DNA from: DAOUAT01 sp964551735
Lineage (GTDB): Bacteria > Chloroflexota > Anaerolineae > CG2-30-64-16
Reading direction: 5' to 3'
Length of the DNA: 64,000 nucleotides
Assembly (NCBI GenBank): GCA_964551735.1
Contig: CAZKEF010000023.1
Location: forward strand, 1 to 64,000
Shown here: positions 34,587-43,895 of the stretch, in pieces
Layout: every line of letters begins with the position of its first letter
Position numbering within the stretch: position 1 is the first letter of the stretch
The notes under the pieces: model-generated
Databases searched by the model: none
What the model was told of the DNA's origin: nothing
Seen by the model: only the letters and a program-made list of their open reading frames with translations
Program-made: the position numbers and the translations under genes

Positions 34587-35444
34587 TTAGGCCGGGAACG
34601 CCCCGGCCACCAGGTCCGCCACGAACTGGCGGGCGGCGCGGGCCGCGGCCACCGGATCACCGGTGTGATCCATATCGGCCCACATCTCCACCACCAGCGG
34701 GCCGCGGAAGCGTATGTCCGCCAGGGTGCGGAACACCGCCGCGAACGGCACGATGCCAGCGCCGAACGGCACCCCGCGCACGATCTTGGGCAGCCCATCC
34801 TTCACATGGACGGCGACCAGATGCCCGGCGCAGAGCGCCAGCTCAGCCACGGGGTCGTGCCCCATCGCGGCCACGTTCGCCATGTCCGGGTAGATCTGGA
34901 ACCAGAGCGAGTTGACCTGCCGCACGATGTCCATGCTGGCGGCCAGCGACCCGGTCAGCGGGACGTCCACGTTTTCCAGCGCCAGCATGACGCCCGCGGC
35001 GGCGGCCCATTCCGCGCCGCGGCACAGGCCCTCCATGTAGCGCGCCGCCGTCCCGGCATCGCTTGGCTCGTAGAATACATCGTAGCCGGAGACCTGGACG
35101 ATGCGCACGCCGACGTCCACCGAGAACTCGATGGCCCGGCGCATGAGCGCCAGCGCCTGTTCCCGCACCTGGGGGGACCGCGCGCCCAGCGGGTGCTTGC
35201 GATGGCCGCTGAGGCACATGGTGGCGATGTGGACGCCGCTATCGGCGATGGCTTTGCGCAAGGCGGCCCGCTCGGCAGCGCCCCACTCCAGCCGGGCCAA
35301 CCGCGGGTCGGACTCGTCAATCGAAATTTCGACGAGGTTGTAGCCGGCTTCGGCCGCGGCCGCCAGGCGCCGGTCCCAGCCCCACTCGGCCGGGAGCGCC
35401 TTCTCGTAGAGGCCCACCGGCAGCGTGTTAATCTCAGGCATCAC
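34587..35444 (-). CDS. ulaE: L-ribulose-5-phosphate 3-epimerase (L-xylulose 5-phosphate epimerase), UlaE/SgaU type
   Basis: This 285-residue TIM-barrel isomerase interconverts L-xylulose 5-phosphate and L-ribulose 5-phosphate. Similarity to E. coli UlaE runs along its length: VGLYEKALPAEWGWDRRL, NLVEISIDESDPRLARL, ATMCLSGHRKHPLG, VQVSGYDVFYEP, HLVAVHVKDGLP and a VVEMW end. Candidate metal ligands include Glu in LALENVD, Asp in QIYPDMAN, His in AVHVKD and Glu in VVEMW. The start overlaps the ATPase gene stop by four bases. It links the LyxK-like kinase and the UlaD-like protein to the AraD/UlaF-type enzyme at 58008. Confidence 0.87.
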   Translation of the reverse strand: MMPEINTLPVGLYEKALPAEWGWDRRLAAAAEAGYNLVEISIDESDPRLARLEWGAAERAALRKAIADSGVHIATMCLSGHRKHPLGARSPQVREQALALMRRAIEFSVDVGVRIVQVSGYDVFYEPSDAGTAARYMEGLCRGAEWAAAAGVMLALENVDVPLTGSLAASMDIVRQVNSLWFQIYPDMANVAAMGHDPVAELALCAGHLVAVHVKDGLPKIVRGVPFGAGIVPFAAVFRTLADIRFRGPLVVEMWADMDHTGDPVAAARAARQFVADLVAGAFPA

Positions 35445-36544
35445 AGCACCCGTTTTTCCGTGACCGCATCGAACAGGAAGAACCGGTCGGGCGCGATGAC
35501 CAGGGAAACCGGCTCGTCCATGTCTACCTTCAGCGTGTCCTCGGTCAGGATGGAGACGATTTCCTTGCCGACGCGCACGCGCACCAGTTGCTCGGCGCCC
35601 AGCGGCTCGCTGACGTACACGGTTCCGGTGACGATGTTCTGGCCCTCCCCCTGGAGCGTGCCGTGCTGCACGGTGATGTGCTGGGGCCGCGCGCCGAACA
35701 GCATCTCGGCGTTCTGGGTTTGCTCCAGGACCTTCTGGCGTGCCTGCGGCGTCAGCGTCACGTGCATCCCCTCGCCCACCAGGTGCGTCTTGTCGCCAGC
35801 CGATTGCATTTTGCAGGGAAGCAGGTTCATCGAAGGCTCGCCGATGAAGCGGGCCACGAAGACGTTGTTGGGCTGGCCGAAGAGCTCTTGCGGCGTGCCG
35901 TGCTGCTGCAAGACGCCCAGGTTCATCACAGCCACGCGGTCGGCCATGGTGATCGCCTCCAACTGGTCGTGGGTGACGAACACGGTCGTGATCCCCAGAT
36001 CCTTCTGCAGACGCTTGAGCTCGGCGCGCATGTAGGCGCGCAGCTTGGCGTCGAGGTGGGACAGCGGCTCGTCCATGGCGAAGGCGGACGGCTCGCGGAC
36101 GAGCGCTCGCGCGATGCCGACGCGTTGCTTCTGGCCGCCCGAGATCTCCTTGGGATAGCGATCCAGCAGCGGATCGATCTCCAGCAGCTTGGCCGCGTGG
36201 CGCACCTTTTGGTCAATGGTGCTTTTGGGCAGGTTGAGCAGCTCCAGCGGATAGGAGATGTTCTTGTAGACCGTCCGGTGCGGGTAGAGCGCGTAGTTCT
36301 CGAACACCATCGCGATGTTGCGCTCGCGCGGGGCCAGATGGTTGATCGGCTTGTCGTCGAAGTAGATGGCGCCCCTGGTCGGCGTTTCCAGGCCGGCCGT
36401 CATGCGCAGCGTGGTGGTCTTGCCACACCCGGAAGGGCCAAGCAGGGCCAGGAACTCACCATCTTTACAATCCAGGTTGAGTTCTTTGACCGCGATGACA
36501 CGGCCAAAGTCCTTGGTGACGTTCTCCCATCGAATACTTGCCAT
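35441..36544 (-). CDS. Sugar ABC transporter ATPase (MalK/UgpC/MsmX family)
   Basis: This 367-residue ATPase has all canonical motifs: Walker A GPSGCGKTT (about 37-45), signature ISGGQKQRV, Walker B ending MDEP, and switch His in VTHDQ. A regulatory TOBE domain follows from about residue 240. It should work as a homodimer, unlike the asymmetric pair at 6819-9052. Encoded just after two permeases and overlapping ulaE, it powers the transporter at 36649-41207 and might also serve the ATPase-less permease pair at 25500-27276. Confidence 0.9.
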   Translation of the reverse strand: MASIRWENVTKDFGRVIAVKELNLDCKDGEFLALLGPSGCGKTTTLRMTAGLETPTRGAIYFDDKPINHLAPRERNIAMVFENYALYPHRTVYKNISYPLELLNLPKSTIDQKVRHAAKLLEIDPLLDRYPKEISGGQKQRVGIARALVREPSAFAMDEPLSHLDAKLRAYMRAELKRLQKDLGITTVFVTHDQLEAITMADRVAVMNLGVLQQHGTPQELFGQPNNVFVARFIGEPSMNLLPCKMQSAGDKTHLVGEGMHVTLTPQARQKVLEQTQNAEMLFGARPQHITVQHGTLQGEGQNIVTGTVYVSEPLGAEQLVRVRVGKEIVSILTEDTLKVDMDEPVSLVIAPDRFFLFDAVTEKRVL

Positions 36545-36581
36545 ATTGTGGTTCTCCTCAAGTGGAATGATTTCGTTTAGC

Positions 36582-36648
36582 TGGCGTATTGCGTACCGCG
36601 TATTCCATTGTGCGTCGTCCGTCGCCGGTCGTCGGTCGCTCGTCCTCC
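36582..36648. repeat. Degenerate heptamer tract
   Basis: A stretch of GCGTATT, GCGTACC, GTGCGTC, GTCCGTC and GTCGGTC-type heptamers between permease and ATPase genes, ending at the permease stop. It belongs to the same family as 21246-21323. Confidence 0.65.
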
Positions 36649-37482
36649 CTACTCGCGTATCGCGCCGTAGCTGAGTCCGCGGACGATGTATTTCTGCAGG
36701 TACCAGGCCCCGACAACGATGGGAATGATGACCAGCAGGCCGATGGCGGCGATGGCGCCCCAGTGGGGTTCGACGTGGCCGATGTTGATGCCAGGCACGA
36801 TCTTGGTGAACGGCGTGATGGTGCGACCGGTCAGCAGGGTGGCGAACAGCAGCTCGTTCCAGGCAAAAATGAACGCGAACAGGGCGACGGCCACCAGGCC
36901 GGGCGCGGCCAATGGCAACATGTGATCCTTAAACAGCCGGGGCCACGATGCGCCATCTACCTGGGCAGCTTCTTCGATGGAGTAGGGGATTTCTTCGAAG
37001 AAGCCTTTCATGATCCAGATCACGAACGGGATGATCGCCATGCAGTTAACGATGATCAACAAGAAGTAAGTATCGAAAATCCCCAACCAGTTGGCGATCA
37101 TGAATAGCGCGACCACCGGCACGATGGGCGGCATGAAGCGAAAGGATAAGATGGTGAACGACAGGTTGTCGCCACCTGTTTTGAAGCGCGCAATGCTGTA
37201 CGCGGCAGGAACGCCGACCAGCATAGACACCATGAACGTGCCTGCGGCAATCACCAGGCTGTCCAACAAGGCCGGCAGCCCGCGCTGCCGGATCAACGCC
37301 TCGGTGAAGTTGTCCAGCGTCCAGGTGGTGGGCCAGAATGTGGGCGGATAGGTCATGAATTCGTTCAAGGGTTTGAACGCCGTGATGAACAGCCAGTACA
37401 ATGGGAAGATCGTCCAGATCAATACCAGAATCACGACTGCGTAGGCCACGCCATCAGCAAGCGCGAATTTTTTCTTGTCCAT
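36649..37482 (-). CDS. Sugar ABC transporter permease (MalG type)
   Basis: This 277-residue inner-membrane permease has about six helices, the EAA loop YSIEEAAQVDGASWPRLF, then LPLAAPG, and the terminal motif YLQKYIVRGLSYGAIRE. It is closely similar to the permease at 25500 and pairs with the protein encoded 4 bases upstream. Substrate specificity lies mainly in the binding protein at 39675. Confidence 0.88.
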   Translation of the reverse strand: MDKKKFALADGVAYAVVILVLIWTIFPLYWLFITAFKPLNEFMTYPPTFWPTTWTLDNFTEALIRQRGLPALLDSLVIAAGTFMVSMLVGVPAAYSIARFKTGGDNLSFTILSFRFMPPIVPVVALFMIANWLGIFDTYFLLIIVNCMAIIPFVIWIMKGFFEEIPYSIEEAAQVDGASWPRLFKDHMLPLAAPGLVAVALFAFIFAWNELLFATLLTGRTITPFTKIVPGINIGHVEPHWGAIAAIGLLVIIPIVVGAWYLQKYIVRGLSYGAIRE

Positions 37483-37486
37483 CTTG

Positions 37487-38446
37487 TCACCCCTGATTTT
37501 GGGTTGAAACGCGGCTCAATTGTCCCAACAACGCCTTGCCGAGGAAGATAATGATCAGCAGTTGGATGAAGCTCAGCGCGGCCGCGTACCCCTGCTCGAA
37601 ATAGGTGAAGCCGATCTTGTAGGTATACCAGGCGATGCTCTCGGTGAAATCGCCTGGCCCGCCGCGGGTGACGCCGTAAATCAGGTCGAAAGTCTTGAAG
37701 GCGTCAATCATCCGCAGGAACACGGCCAGAAAGATAAAAGGCTTCATCAGGGGCAGCGTCATGTTCTTGAAGGCCTGCCAGGCCTTGGAACCATCCATAT
37801 AAGCCGCTTCAAAGATCTCTTTGGGCAGGCTTTGCAGCCCGGCCAGGAGCAGGATGGTGATGAACGGTGTCCACTCCCAGATATCGGCGATCATCAGTCC
37901 TGCCAGCGCGGCGGTTCTATCTGCCAGCCAATCCGGCCCCTGGATGCCGAAAACCTGCTCCAGGAAATAGTTCAGAGCGCCGTAGCGGGCCTTGAAGATC
38001 ATCTTCCACAACACGCCGACGACGGTCGGCGCGATCATCATCGGCACCAACATGATCGCGGTGGCGATCCGGCGAAACTTGGGGTTGACGCGTTGGAGCG
38101 ACAGCGCGGTGATGAAGCCCAGGACAAGCTGCACCCCGATGGAGAAGAACACGAACCAGCCGGTGACATACAACCCGTGCCAGAATCGGGCGGTGGAAAA
38201 GGCGCGGACGAAGTTGCGCAGGCCGACAAATACCAGCGGCTCGCCGGGTGAGTATTTGGTAAACGATAGGATTAGGACAAACAGCGTGGGCCCGATGACG
38301 ACCGGGATTAGGACCAGCAGCGCCGGCAGCATGAGCGACCACGAGAAGAGGCCTTTGTTTTCCAGCCAGCGCTGAAACCGGCTCACCCAGGACTCCCGCC
38401 GCGCAGGCTGCCCCGGCAGGGTCGGTCGAATCACTGATGAGGCCAT
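37487..38446 (-). CDS. Sugar ABC transporter permease (MalF type)
   Basis: This 319-residue permease has an N-terminal cytoplasmic tail, then about seven hydrophobic segments and the EAA loop EIFEAAYMDGSKAWQAF, then LPLMKP. ATG 38446 is chosen for its AAGGAG site; the longer in-frame extension to 38524 overlaps unrelated sequence. It is the partner of the MalG-type gene just downstream, in an operon of binding protein, AKR, MalF, MalG, ATPase and UlaE. Confidence 0.88.
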   Translation of the reverse strand: MASSVIRPTLPGQPARRESWVSRFQRWLENKGLFSWSLMLPALLVLIPVVIGPTLFVLILSFTKYSPGEPLVFVGLRNFVRAFSTARFWHGLYVTGWFVFFSIGVQLVLGFITALSLQRVNPKFRRIATAIMLVPMMIAPTVVGVLWKMIFKARYGALNYFLEQVFGIQGPDWLADRTAALAGLMIADIWEWTPFITILLLAGLQSLPKEIFEAAYMDGSKAWQAFKNMTLPLMKPFIFLAVFLRMIDAFKTFDLIYGVTRGGPGDFTESIAWYTYKIGFTYFEQGYAAALSFIQLLIIIFLGKALLGQLSRVSTQNQG

Positions 38447-38459
38447 AGCAATCACTCCT

Positions 38460-39431
38460 TCAGACCAGAGCCTCGGCGCGCTTGGCCAGTAAGCGCTCAA
38501 TTTCGGCCAGATCCTCGTCGGCAAGGAGATAATCCCCCGCGCCAGCGGTCTCTTCGATTTGCGCCGGCTTGCGTGCGCCGACGATGGCCGCGGTCACCTC
38601 CGGCCGGCACAGCACCCAGGCGATGGCTACCTCCCCGACGCTGCGGTTGTGACGCGCGGCGATCCCGCGCAGCCCCTCGACCAGCGTGATGTTGGCGCTC
38701 AGCGCCGGCTCCTTGAACTCGGGATTGTACTCGCGGCGCCAGTCATCGGCCGGCAGGGCGGCGGCCCATTCACGCGTTACTTTGCCGGTCAGCAGCCCAC
38801 TGTGCATGGGGCTATAGGCCACCACCCCGATATTGTTCGCCGCGCAGAATGGCAGCAGCTCCGCCTCGACCCCGCGCGCCAACATGCTGTAGGGCGGTTG
38901 CAGCGAGGCAATGGGGTGGATCGGTTGGATGCGCTGCATCTGTGCCACCGTGAAGTTGGACACGCCCGCGTAGCGTACTTTGCCCGCTTGGACGAGATCG
39001 GCGATGGCGCCCCAGGCCTCTTCCAGGTGGGCCTCGTCGTGCGGCCAATGGATCTGATACAGGTCAATGACATCCACATCCAGGCGGCGCAGGCTGGCCT
39101 CGCACTCGGCGCGCACGCTAGCCGCCGTGAGCCGCCCGAAGAGGTCACCGCTGCCTTCTTCCCACACCAAACCGCACTTGGTGGCGATGACGACGTCGCG
39201 GCGGCCGGCCAACGCTTTGCCCAACACCTCTTCGGCGTGGCCCAGGCCGTAGGCCGCAGCGCAGTCTACCCAGTTGATGCCCAGCTCAAGCCCGCGCCGG
39301 AGCGCAGCGATCGAGGCTTCGTCGTCCTGTGGGCCCCACGCCCATTGCCATCCGCCGCCCCCGATAGCCCATGTGCCCAGTCCAACCGTGGTCAGATGGA
39401 GGTCGGTGTATCCCAGTTCGCGAGTCTGCAT
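38460..39431 (-). CDS. Aldo/keto reductase
   Basis: This 323-residue NAD(P)H-dependent aldo/keto reductase has catalytic Asp and Tyr in DCAAAYGLG, Lys in VVIATKCGL and His in LYQIHWPH. The C-terminal cofactor segment is VAIAWVLCRPEVTAAIVGA. It has a Trp-rich loop (GGGGWQWAWG) near residue 24, unlike the reductase at 13668. It lies between binding-protein and permease genes of one transporter operon, so it probably acts on the imported sugar or a derivative. Confidence 0.85.
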   Translation of the reverse strand: MQTRELGYTDLHLTTVGLGTWAIGGGGWQWAWGPQDDEASIAALRRGLELGINWVDCAAAYGLGHAEEVLGKALAGRRDVVIATKCGLVWEEGSGDLFGRLTAASVRAECEASLRRLDVDVIDLYQIHWPHDEAHLEEAWGAIADLVQAGKVRYAGVSNFTVAQMQRIQPIHPIASLQPPYSMLARGVEAELLPFCAANNIGVVAYSPMHSGLLTGKVTREWAAALPADDWRREYNPEFKEPALSANITLVEGLRGIAARHNRSVGEVAIAWVLCRPEVTAAIVGARKPAQIEETAGAGDYLLADEDLAEIERLLAKRAEALV

Positions 39432-39559
39432 GGCGGCTCCTCTTTGTTTTCGTGAAACGAAGCATGCTTCAGCTCATCTTCCGGAGTGGAGGCTGTGCGA
39501 AGCCTCCTTTCGGATTAGCCGGTTGCTCTGATGATTCGGAGCAACCGGCTGAGCCTCTA

Positions 39560-39649
39560 AGAGCCTATCCGAATAACCCGTAGCATCGGGCCTTGTGCCC
39601 GTTCGGAGCGCCCACAAGGGGGCTACGCTACCTTTATCGGATAGGGTCT
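39560..39649. repeat. 90-bp inverted repeat between binding protein and AKR genes
   Basis: The outer arms AGAGCCTATCCGAATAA (39560-39576) and TTTATCGGATAGGGTCT (39633-39649) pair with a few mismatches, and inner CCTTGTG and CACAAGG arms also pair. There is no coding capacity. In the 243-base gap it may act as an mRNA barrier that favours the upstream binding-protein message. Confidence 0.65.
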
Positions 39650-39674
39650 AAGTCAGTCTGTCGCCAGAATCAAC

Positions 39675-41207
39675 TCACGGATAGAGATTCTTTGGCTTCA
39701 GCACCGTGTCAACGTAGCTCTGATATTCTTTGATCTGGGCATCGCGTCCGATTTCGTCGGTGATCTGATCGAATTCCTTCGCGATGTTCGTGCAGGCTTC
39801 CTCCGGCGTTGTCTGGCCGGCCCAAGCCTTCTTGCCCCAGCGTTCCAGCACTTCTTCATATCGGCCAGAACCAGGGATCTGCAGGGCGGGGTAGCCGTTG
39901 GCGGTCCCCATATTGATTGCGTCAATGTAGCCCTGTTGGTTGTCTGGGCAATCCTTCGCCAGGGCGCCCATGTTGGCCTTTTCAAGGTGCGACTTGCGAT
40001 ACGGGTCCAGCCAGGTTTCGTTGTTGAAGACCAACTGCTTGGTGCGTTCTTTCTTGCTGAACCACACCAGGGTCCTATAGGCGGCTTCCTTCTGCTTGGA
40101 AGCCTTGTTGATGACCAACACGCGGCCGCCGTTTTCCTCGGGCCGGTGGACGGTCTTACCGTCGGCGCCCTTGAAGCCAGGCAGCTCGGCCGCCCAGACG
40201 TTGCAGTAGGCGGTCTTGCTGGCCTTGGTCGGGTCGTTGGCCCACTTCCAGACGTCAGGCCACTGGATCATCATGGCGACGCGATCCTCGGTGATGATCT
40301 GATTGCGGGCATCTTCGAACTCGAACGATTTGGCTTCCGGGGGCGAGAACTTGCTGAAGGTGTCCTGGCCGTTCTGCACTGCTTTCTTGCAGATATCCAT
40401 GTTGGACTCGCCCGTCGCACCGACCCCACCGAACCCCTTCATCTGCTCGTAGTCGAACAAGTGGCCGCCCATGCCTTTGATGCGGTCTTTGAGGGTAAAG
40501 GCGCCCAGGAAGCCGGCGATTTCGGCCGCGCCGTAGAAGTTCTTGTCGGGCCGGGTGAAGAACTCGGCCACATCGAGGTACTGATCCCAGGTCAGGCTGT
40601 TGATGTCGAGATCGTAGCCGTACTTGGCCTTGAAAGCCTCTTTTTCCTGGGCGTTGGTGACGAGGTCATACCGGTAGTTCAGCAGCTTGACATCGCCATC
40701 ATAATGCGTGGCGTACTGGATGCCCTTGTAGCTGTACACCCACTCGTAACCGGCCTGGATGTCAGCCATCTCCAGATCTTTGGTGACCGCCTCTTGGCCG
40801 CCCGGCGTGATGTCTTTCAGCGGCACCAACCACTTGTAGAAGTCAGCGGTGTACATGGGCCAGTAGGAGAGGATATCGTACTGTCCAGCGCCTGAGGAGA
40901 GGTCCAGGTACTGGATCTGGAATTGTTCGGAGAAGGGATGCGCGACGACCTGCAGGTCAATGTTCATTTCCTTCAGCAGTTCGTCGTGGAAAGAAATGAA
41001 AGTTTTCTCCTGCGCGCCGGATTCGACGGAGAGGACCACGGTGGTCTTCTCTTTCATCGGTTGGTTGGCCCAGTTCGGGTCCACGGCGGCCGCGGCCGGC
41101 TTGGCTTCCTCGGCCGGTTTGGCCGGCGCCGCAGGGGTGGCGCAGCTCACCAGGAGCATAGATACGACTACGATCAGACTGACAAACACCAACAATTTGC
41201 GAGACAT
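39675..41207 (-). CDS. Sugar ABC transporter substrate-binding lipoprotein (family 1)
   Basis: This 510-residue extracellular lipoprotein has a signal peptide with lipobox LVSC (Cys22), an Ala/Pro/Lys-rich linker (PAAPAKPAEEAKPAAAA), then a family-1 binding domain. Motifs include DILSYWPMYTADF and an aromatic-rich middle region. AAGGAGGAG precedes ATG 41207. It heads the operon with AKR, two permeases, ATPase and ulaE. It is diverged from the protein at 3368, so a different substrate is likely. The linkage to ulaE points to a pentose, polyol or L-sugar acid, but the sequence itself does not say. Confidence 0.87.
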   Translation of the reverse strand: MSRKLLVFVSLIVVVSMLLVSCATPAAPAKPAEEAKPAAAAVDPNWANQPMKEKTTVVLSVESGAQEKTFISFHDELLKEMNIDLQVVAHPFSEQFQIQYLDLSSGAGQYDILSYWPMYTADFYKWLVPLKDITPGGQEAVTKDLEMADIQAGYEWVYSYKGIQYATHYDGDVKLLNYRYDLVTNAQEKEAFKAKYGYDLDINSLTWDQYLDVAEFFTRPDKNFYGAAEIAGFLGAFTLKDRIKGMGGHLFDYEQMKGFGGVGATGESNMDICKKAVQNGQDTFSKFSPPEAKSFEFEDARNQIITEDRVAMMIQWPDVWKWANDPTKASKTAYCNVWAAELPGFKGADGKTVHRPEENGGRVLVINKASKQKEAAYRTLVWFSKKERTKQLVFNNETWLDPYRKSHLEKANMGALAKDCPDNQQGYIDAINMGTANGYPALQIPGSGRYEEVLERWGKKAWAGQTTPEEACTNIAKEFDQITDEIGRDAQIKEYQSYVDTVLKPKNLYP

Positions 41208-41388
41208 GTGGCTCCTCCTTAGCCTTGTGCTTCTTTGACATAGGTAGATAACCCGTGAGACTCTTCTTTGAGCATGGAGCCCGGTACGCTAACGCACCGC
41301 ATCACCTCCCTTCAGCCCGGTTCGTGTTCACCCTACGAGCCGGTTCTCCCCGCTCTGGCAGACAGCTTCGGGAAGCCCTTGTTCACGC

Positions 41389-42669
41389 TCATCCGTTCAT
41401 GAGCGCGCGCGTCATCTGCACCCACTGCGCCAGCCGCGGCCGGTCGCCGTTGATGGTGTAGATGTCGCGGAAGCACAACTCGAGGCTGCAGCCCGCCGGA
41501 ATCGCCGCAGCCAGGGTGTCGCGCACGTCCTTCTCCACCAACTCCCAGTCTGGATTGGGGCCGCTGATGTAAGCGGGAGTCGGCTTGCGCGAGTAGACGT
41601 ATTTCTTGCCCAGCAACTCGGCCATGCGCCACGGGTTGCTCCAGCCCGAGACGCTGACCGCGCGCAGGTTCGGGATCGCTTGTTCGATGTACGGGAACCG
41701 GTCGTCAACCCGTTCGCAGCAGCCCCAATAGGCCAGCCCGAAGGGCCGCGTGATGTCGGCGATGTACGGCAGGAAGAACTCGGCGAACATCTTCGGCGAG
41801 ATGGGCGCGCTCTCCTGCGATTCGACCCACACCCAGCAGTCGGCCCGCGGCGCGGCCACGCCGTCGGCCGAGGGCTCGGGCAGGTCCGAGACGAAGCCGT
41901 AGCTGCCGGGGCAGGGCATCCAGGTGTCGGTGTTGCAATAGAGCAACCCCTCGCGTTCGAGCCAGGCGAAATGCGCGGCGCGATCATCGTGGATCACCTG
42001 TATGATCTTGCGGATCGTCTCGGGCTCGTCATACACCCAATAGAGCAGCCGGCCGTTGCCGATCAGCTTGAATAGGTTCATGGTCAGGCCGCCGAAAAGG
42101 TTGCCCAGCCAGGGGCGGTAGCCCGGATCGGGATCGAACGGGTCATAGCCGCCCAGGCGCACGGGCAGGATGTCGCCGAAGATGTCCTGCAGGAGATCGT
42201 GCCGCTGGTGGCTCAAGGGCCGATCGACGCGATTTTCGCGCAGGTGCAGCTTATCAGCATCGGCCGGCGTTTTGAGGCTGAAATCGAACGAATAGCCCAG
42301 GTCGCTGCCCTCGGTGCTGATGGCATGATGCGCCTCGATGGGCAGCCCATAGTCGCCGACCTCGATCTCCCAGGGGATGCGGAAGTACGGGCCCACCACG
42401 ATGTCATCACCGATCTCGTCGGCGTGGCGCACGATCTCGAGCAGCGATTTCTCGATGTTGCGCAGGTAGGGCTCCTGGCACACAAGCTCGTCCGGGCTGA
42501 TGTAATCAGGGAGCATACACGTTTCGACCAGGATCACCGGCCGCTCCATTTTCAGATCCTTGACTGCCCGCCACAGCCGCCGCCGCTCCGCCATCACCGG
42601 ATCAGCCGCATGCGCCATCCACCGGCTGGCGAGCGCACGCAGCGAATCACGTTCTTTGTCTTGAATCAT
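41389..42669 (-). CDS. UroD-like domain protein, distant subfamily
   Basis: This 426-residue protein is related to the UroD superfamily but is the most distant member in the window. The N-terminal region (MIQDKERDSLRALASRWM) lacks the usual QPDRVP motif and has ERPVILVETCMLP instead; a UroD-like C-terminal half carries WGCCERVDDRF and VSVSGWSNPWRM. The His-x-Cys pair is replaced by Gly-Cys-Cys. Many bacterial relatives are encoded next to sugar transporters without known activity. It lies between the CUT2 permease genes and the binding protein gene at 39675. Confidence 0.68.
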   Translation of the reverse strand: MIQDKERDSLRALASRWMAHAADPVMAERRRLWRAVKDLKMERPVILVETCMLPDYISPDELVCQEPYLRNIEKSLLEIVRHADEIGDDIVVGPYFRIPWEIEVGDYGLPIEAHHAISTEGSDLGYSFDFSLKTPADADKLHLRENRVDRPLSHQRHDLLQDIFGDILPVRLGGYDPFDPDPGYRPWLGNLFGGLTMNLFKLIGNGRLLYWVYDEPETIRKIIQVIHDDRAAHFAWLEREGLLYCNTDTWMPCPGSYGFVSDLPEPSADGVAAPRADCWVWVESQESAPISPKMFAEFFLPYIADITRPFGLAYWGCCERVDDRFPYIEQAIPNLRAVSVSGWSNPWRMAELLGKKYVYSRKPTPAYISGPNPDWELVEKDVRDTLAAAIPAGCSLELCFRDIYTINGDRPRLAQWVQMTRALMNG

Positions 42670-42690
42670 GAAAGCCCCTCCAGAGAATCA

Positions 42691-42815
42691 GTGAATAGCG
42701 AATGGCGAATGACCGACGACGGACGACAGACGACGGATGACGGATGACGAATGACGGCTGACGAACGACGAATGACGCACAAAAGAATACGCAGTACGCA
42801 CCACGCATCACGTCC
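42691..42815. repeat. Long degenerate heptamer tract
   Basis: About 125 bases of GAATGAC, GGACGAC, GGATGAC and GACGAAC-type heptamers, ending with ACGCAGTACGCACCACGCAT. This is the longest copy of the family in the window and fills the gap between the CUT2 permease and the UroD-like gene. Confidence 0.75.
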
Positions 42816-42821
42816 CACCCA

Positions 42822-43859
42822 TCACGCCCCCACCCGCTCCCGGACCAGCAGATGGTTGAGCACGACGGCGAAGAGCAGGACGCTGCCCTTGGCCACAACC
42901 TGCCAGTAGGCAGGGATCACAGTCATCAGGCCGGTCGTCACGCACACGATGATCAGTGCGCCGACGATGGTCTTCGCCACCGACCCTTCGCCGCCCGAAA
43001 AGGCCGTGCCACCGAGCAGCACTGCGATGATGCAGTCGAGCTCCATCCCGTCGCCCGAGAGTGGATCGCCCAGTGACATGTAGCTGGCGCGCGCGACCCC
43101 AGCCAGCGCGGCGAAGAACCCCACGATGACATACAGGAGCCACACATACTTGACCGCGTTGATGCCCGATAGCTCGGCCGCAGTGCGGTTGCCACCGATA
43201 GCCGCGGCGTACTTGCCCAAGATCGTCTTGCGCTGCACGATGACAAGGAGCGCGATCACCGCCAGGGCGACAAAGAACGCCCACGGCAGGCCGAGGAAGG
43301 CATCCTGCCGGGCGTAATAGTTGATAAATGCGGGCATCTTTTGCGTGGCGGTGCTCTTGACCGCCGATGTGCCGTCCGGGACGATGAGCAGGGCGATGCC
43401 CTTGAAGAGGCTCAGCGTCACCAGGGTGGCGATCACCGGCGTGATGCGCAGCTTCATGACGTTGAAACCGTTGAGCAGGCCCATCCCGATCCCCACGACA
43501 AGGGTGATCAGCAGGGCGGGCAGAAACGGGGAGCCGTTGAGGATCATCCACGAGAAGACGACTGCGCTCAGGCTCATGGCGCTGCCCACCGACAGGTCAA
43601 TGTAGCCGGAGATCATCAGCAGCGTGAAGGCCCCGCTCAACGTCATGATCGGCGCGGCGATGCGCAGCATGTTGATGATGCTATCCCGGCTCAAGAAGGC
43701 CCCGCGGCCGAACAGCCCGACCTGGTCAATTTTGAGCACACTGAAGACCATCACGATCAAAAGCAGGACGACGTAGATATAGAATTTCTTCACCGCAGCC
43801 CGGACGGCCTCGGAGCGATCCACCTTCGCCCGCAGCGACTTCTGACTGGTAATATTCAC
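42822..43859 (-). CDS. Ribose-type (CUT2) ABC transporter permease
   Basis: This 345-residue membrane protein of the RbsC/branched permease family has eight to ten hydrophobic segments, including LSVGSAMSLSAVVFSW and ALLGGTAFSGGEGSVAKT, a hallmark GG(T/V)xxxGGxGS loop. GTG 43859 follows AGGAGGGG, better than the upstream start inside a repeat element. It forms a channel with the protein at 43965 and the ATPase at 44993. Two different permeases, instead of an RbsC homodimer, are encoded. Confidence 0.87.
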   Translation of the reverse strand: MNITSQKSLRAKVDRSEAVRAAVKKFYIYVVLLLIVMVFSVLKIDQVGLFGRGAFLSRDSIINMLRIAAPIMTLSGAFTLLMISGYIDLSVGSAMSLSAVVFSWMILNGSPFLPALLITLVVGIGMGLLNGFNVMKLRITPVIATLVTLSLFKGIALLIVPDGTSAVKSTATQKMPAFINYYARQDAFLGLPWAFFVALAVIALLVIVQRKTILGKYAAAIGGNRTAAELSGINAVKYVWLLYVIVGFFAALAGVARASYMSLGDPLSGDGMELDCIIAVLLGGTAFSGGEGSVAKTIVGALIIVCVTTGLMTVIPAYWQVVAKGSVLLFAVVLNHLLVRERVGA

Positions 43860-43895
43860 CGCATCCCCTCCTGGTATCCTCTCAATAATCGGGGG

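Noticed and set aside
34044..36035. Long plus-strand open frame of 663 codons
   Set aside because: It is antisense to ulaE, the acyltransferase and the ATPase gene; the translation is rich in Arg, His and Gly and has no family motifs. It is an artefact of high GC content.
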